19,922 nucleotides of DNA from Gryganskiella cystojenkinii. Its lineage: Eukaryota; Mortierellomycota; Mortierellomycetes; Mortierellales; Mortierellaceae. The stretch's first letter is position 1. Every line of letters starts with the position of its first letter. Below are positions 19,610-19,922 of the stretch, in pieces. Under the pieces are notes generated by a model that was given only the letters and a program-made list of their open reading frames with translations, was not told where the DNA came from and searched no databases. The stretch is from the NCBI GenBank assembly GCA_015852425.1, contig JAAAIG010000723.1, positions 1-19,922 on the forward strand. Direction: 5' to 3'. A program made the position numbers and the translations under genes.

Positions 19610-19922
19610 GCCAAGACCTCCGCCCCTTGACCACTACTCTGCACACCTTTAGAAAAAAGAATGGAAACATATAAACGATACTTAGACCATTTGCTGTTCA
19701 ATTGATATCTGCGATGACTTAGCATGAAACTTGTGAGTGTGAAGGGAAAGTAAGAGGTGGGCGAAAAGTCGCGAGAGAAAGAAGGAAAATGAAGAAAAGA
19801 ATATTGCCTGCCTAATTTGGTCAGCAATTTTCTTAACCTTTTTTGCCACGCACAAAGGCACCGGACCGTTAGTCTCGTCACCATCCCCTTCCGCCAGATA
19901 TCACGTGTGAGATATGTGACTG
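19610..19922. other. 3' flank of the carrier gene, with an E-box near the window end
   Basis: About 310 bases after the carrier stop codon. A canonical E-box CACGTG at 19902-19907 lies 15 bases from the edge and might belong to the next gene. No coding feature is visible. Confidence 0.55.

Noticed and set aside
1..19922. CRISPR array, transposon or tRNA gene
   Set aside because: I saw no spaced direct repeats, terminal inverted repeats with a transposase, or defensible tRNA fold; only simple microsatellites occur.

Overview
This is nuclear DNA from a fungus. Every multi-exon gene has short GT-AG introns (mostly 80-240 bases), and the products are typical of fungi: an MRP/Ycf1-type ABC transporter, a fic1/Inn1-like C2 protein, a synaptobrevin and a PMP47-type peroxisomal carrier. 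The long Ser/His/Gln-rich and Pro/Gln/Asn-rich tails, the modest intergenic distances and the intron density suggest an early-diverging filamentous lineage such as Mortierellomycota or another Mucoromycota group. That placement is an impression, not a demonstration.

Layout. Bases 1-3063 (minus strand) hold the N-terminal 777 residues of an ABCC transporter in nine exons, running off the left edge inside the first nucleotide-binding domain (NBD1). Immediately upstream of it, bases 4088-5151 (minus) hold a decayed second ABCC copy: a start exon like that of the live gene joined almost directly to a second nucleotide-binding domain (NBD2) that carries frameshifts, a stop and damaged ATP-site motifs. 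Bases 5648-6580 (minus) encode an intronless NmrA/HSCARG-like NADP-sensing protein. Bases 7224-9742 (minus) encode an unrecognised 758-residue low-complexity protein with one predicted membrane segment. Bases 11243-13086 (minus) encode a C2-domain protein with a proline/glutamine-rich tail, and 13709-14708 (minus) encode an R-SNARE whose start codon is split by an intron. Across a 260-base divergent promoter, 14969-17162 (plus) encode an NAD kinase with an N-terminal PB1 domain. Bases 17847-19609 (plus) encode a peroxisomal adenine-nucleotide carrier.

The window looks like ordinary chromosomal gene space with no mobile element, RNA gene or CRISPR array that I can support. The most interesting points are the PB1-NAD kinase architecture, the intron inside the ATG of the SNARE gene, the internally deleted tandem ABCC relic, and the unrecognised His-rich membrane protein. 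The C2 protein, the R-SNARE and the PB1-tagged enzyme sit side by side, which invites a polarity/exocytosis reading, but that link is only inference. All exon boundaries were read by eye from splice consensus, reading phase and family alignment remembered in general terms; no search was run.
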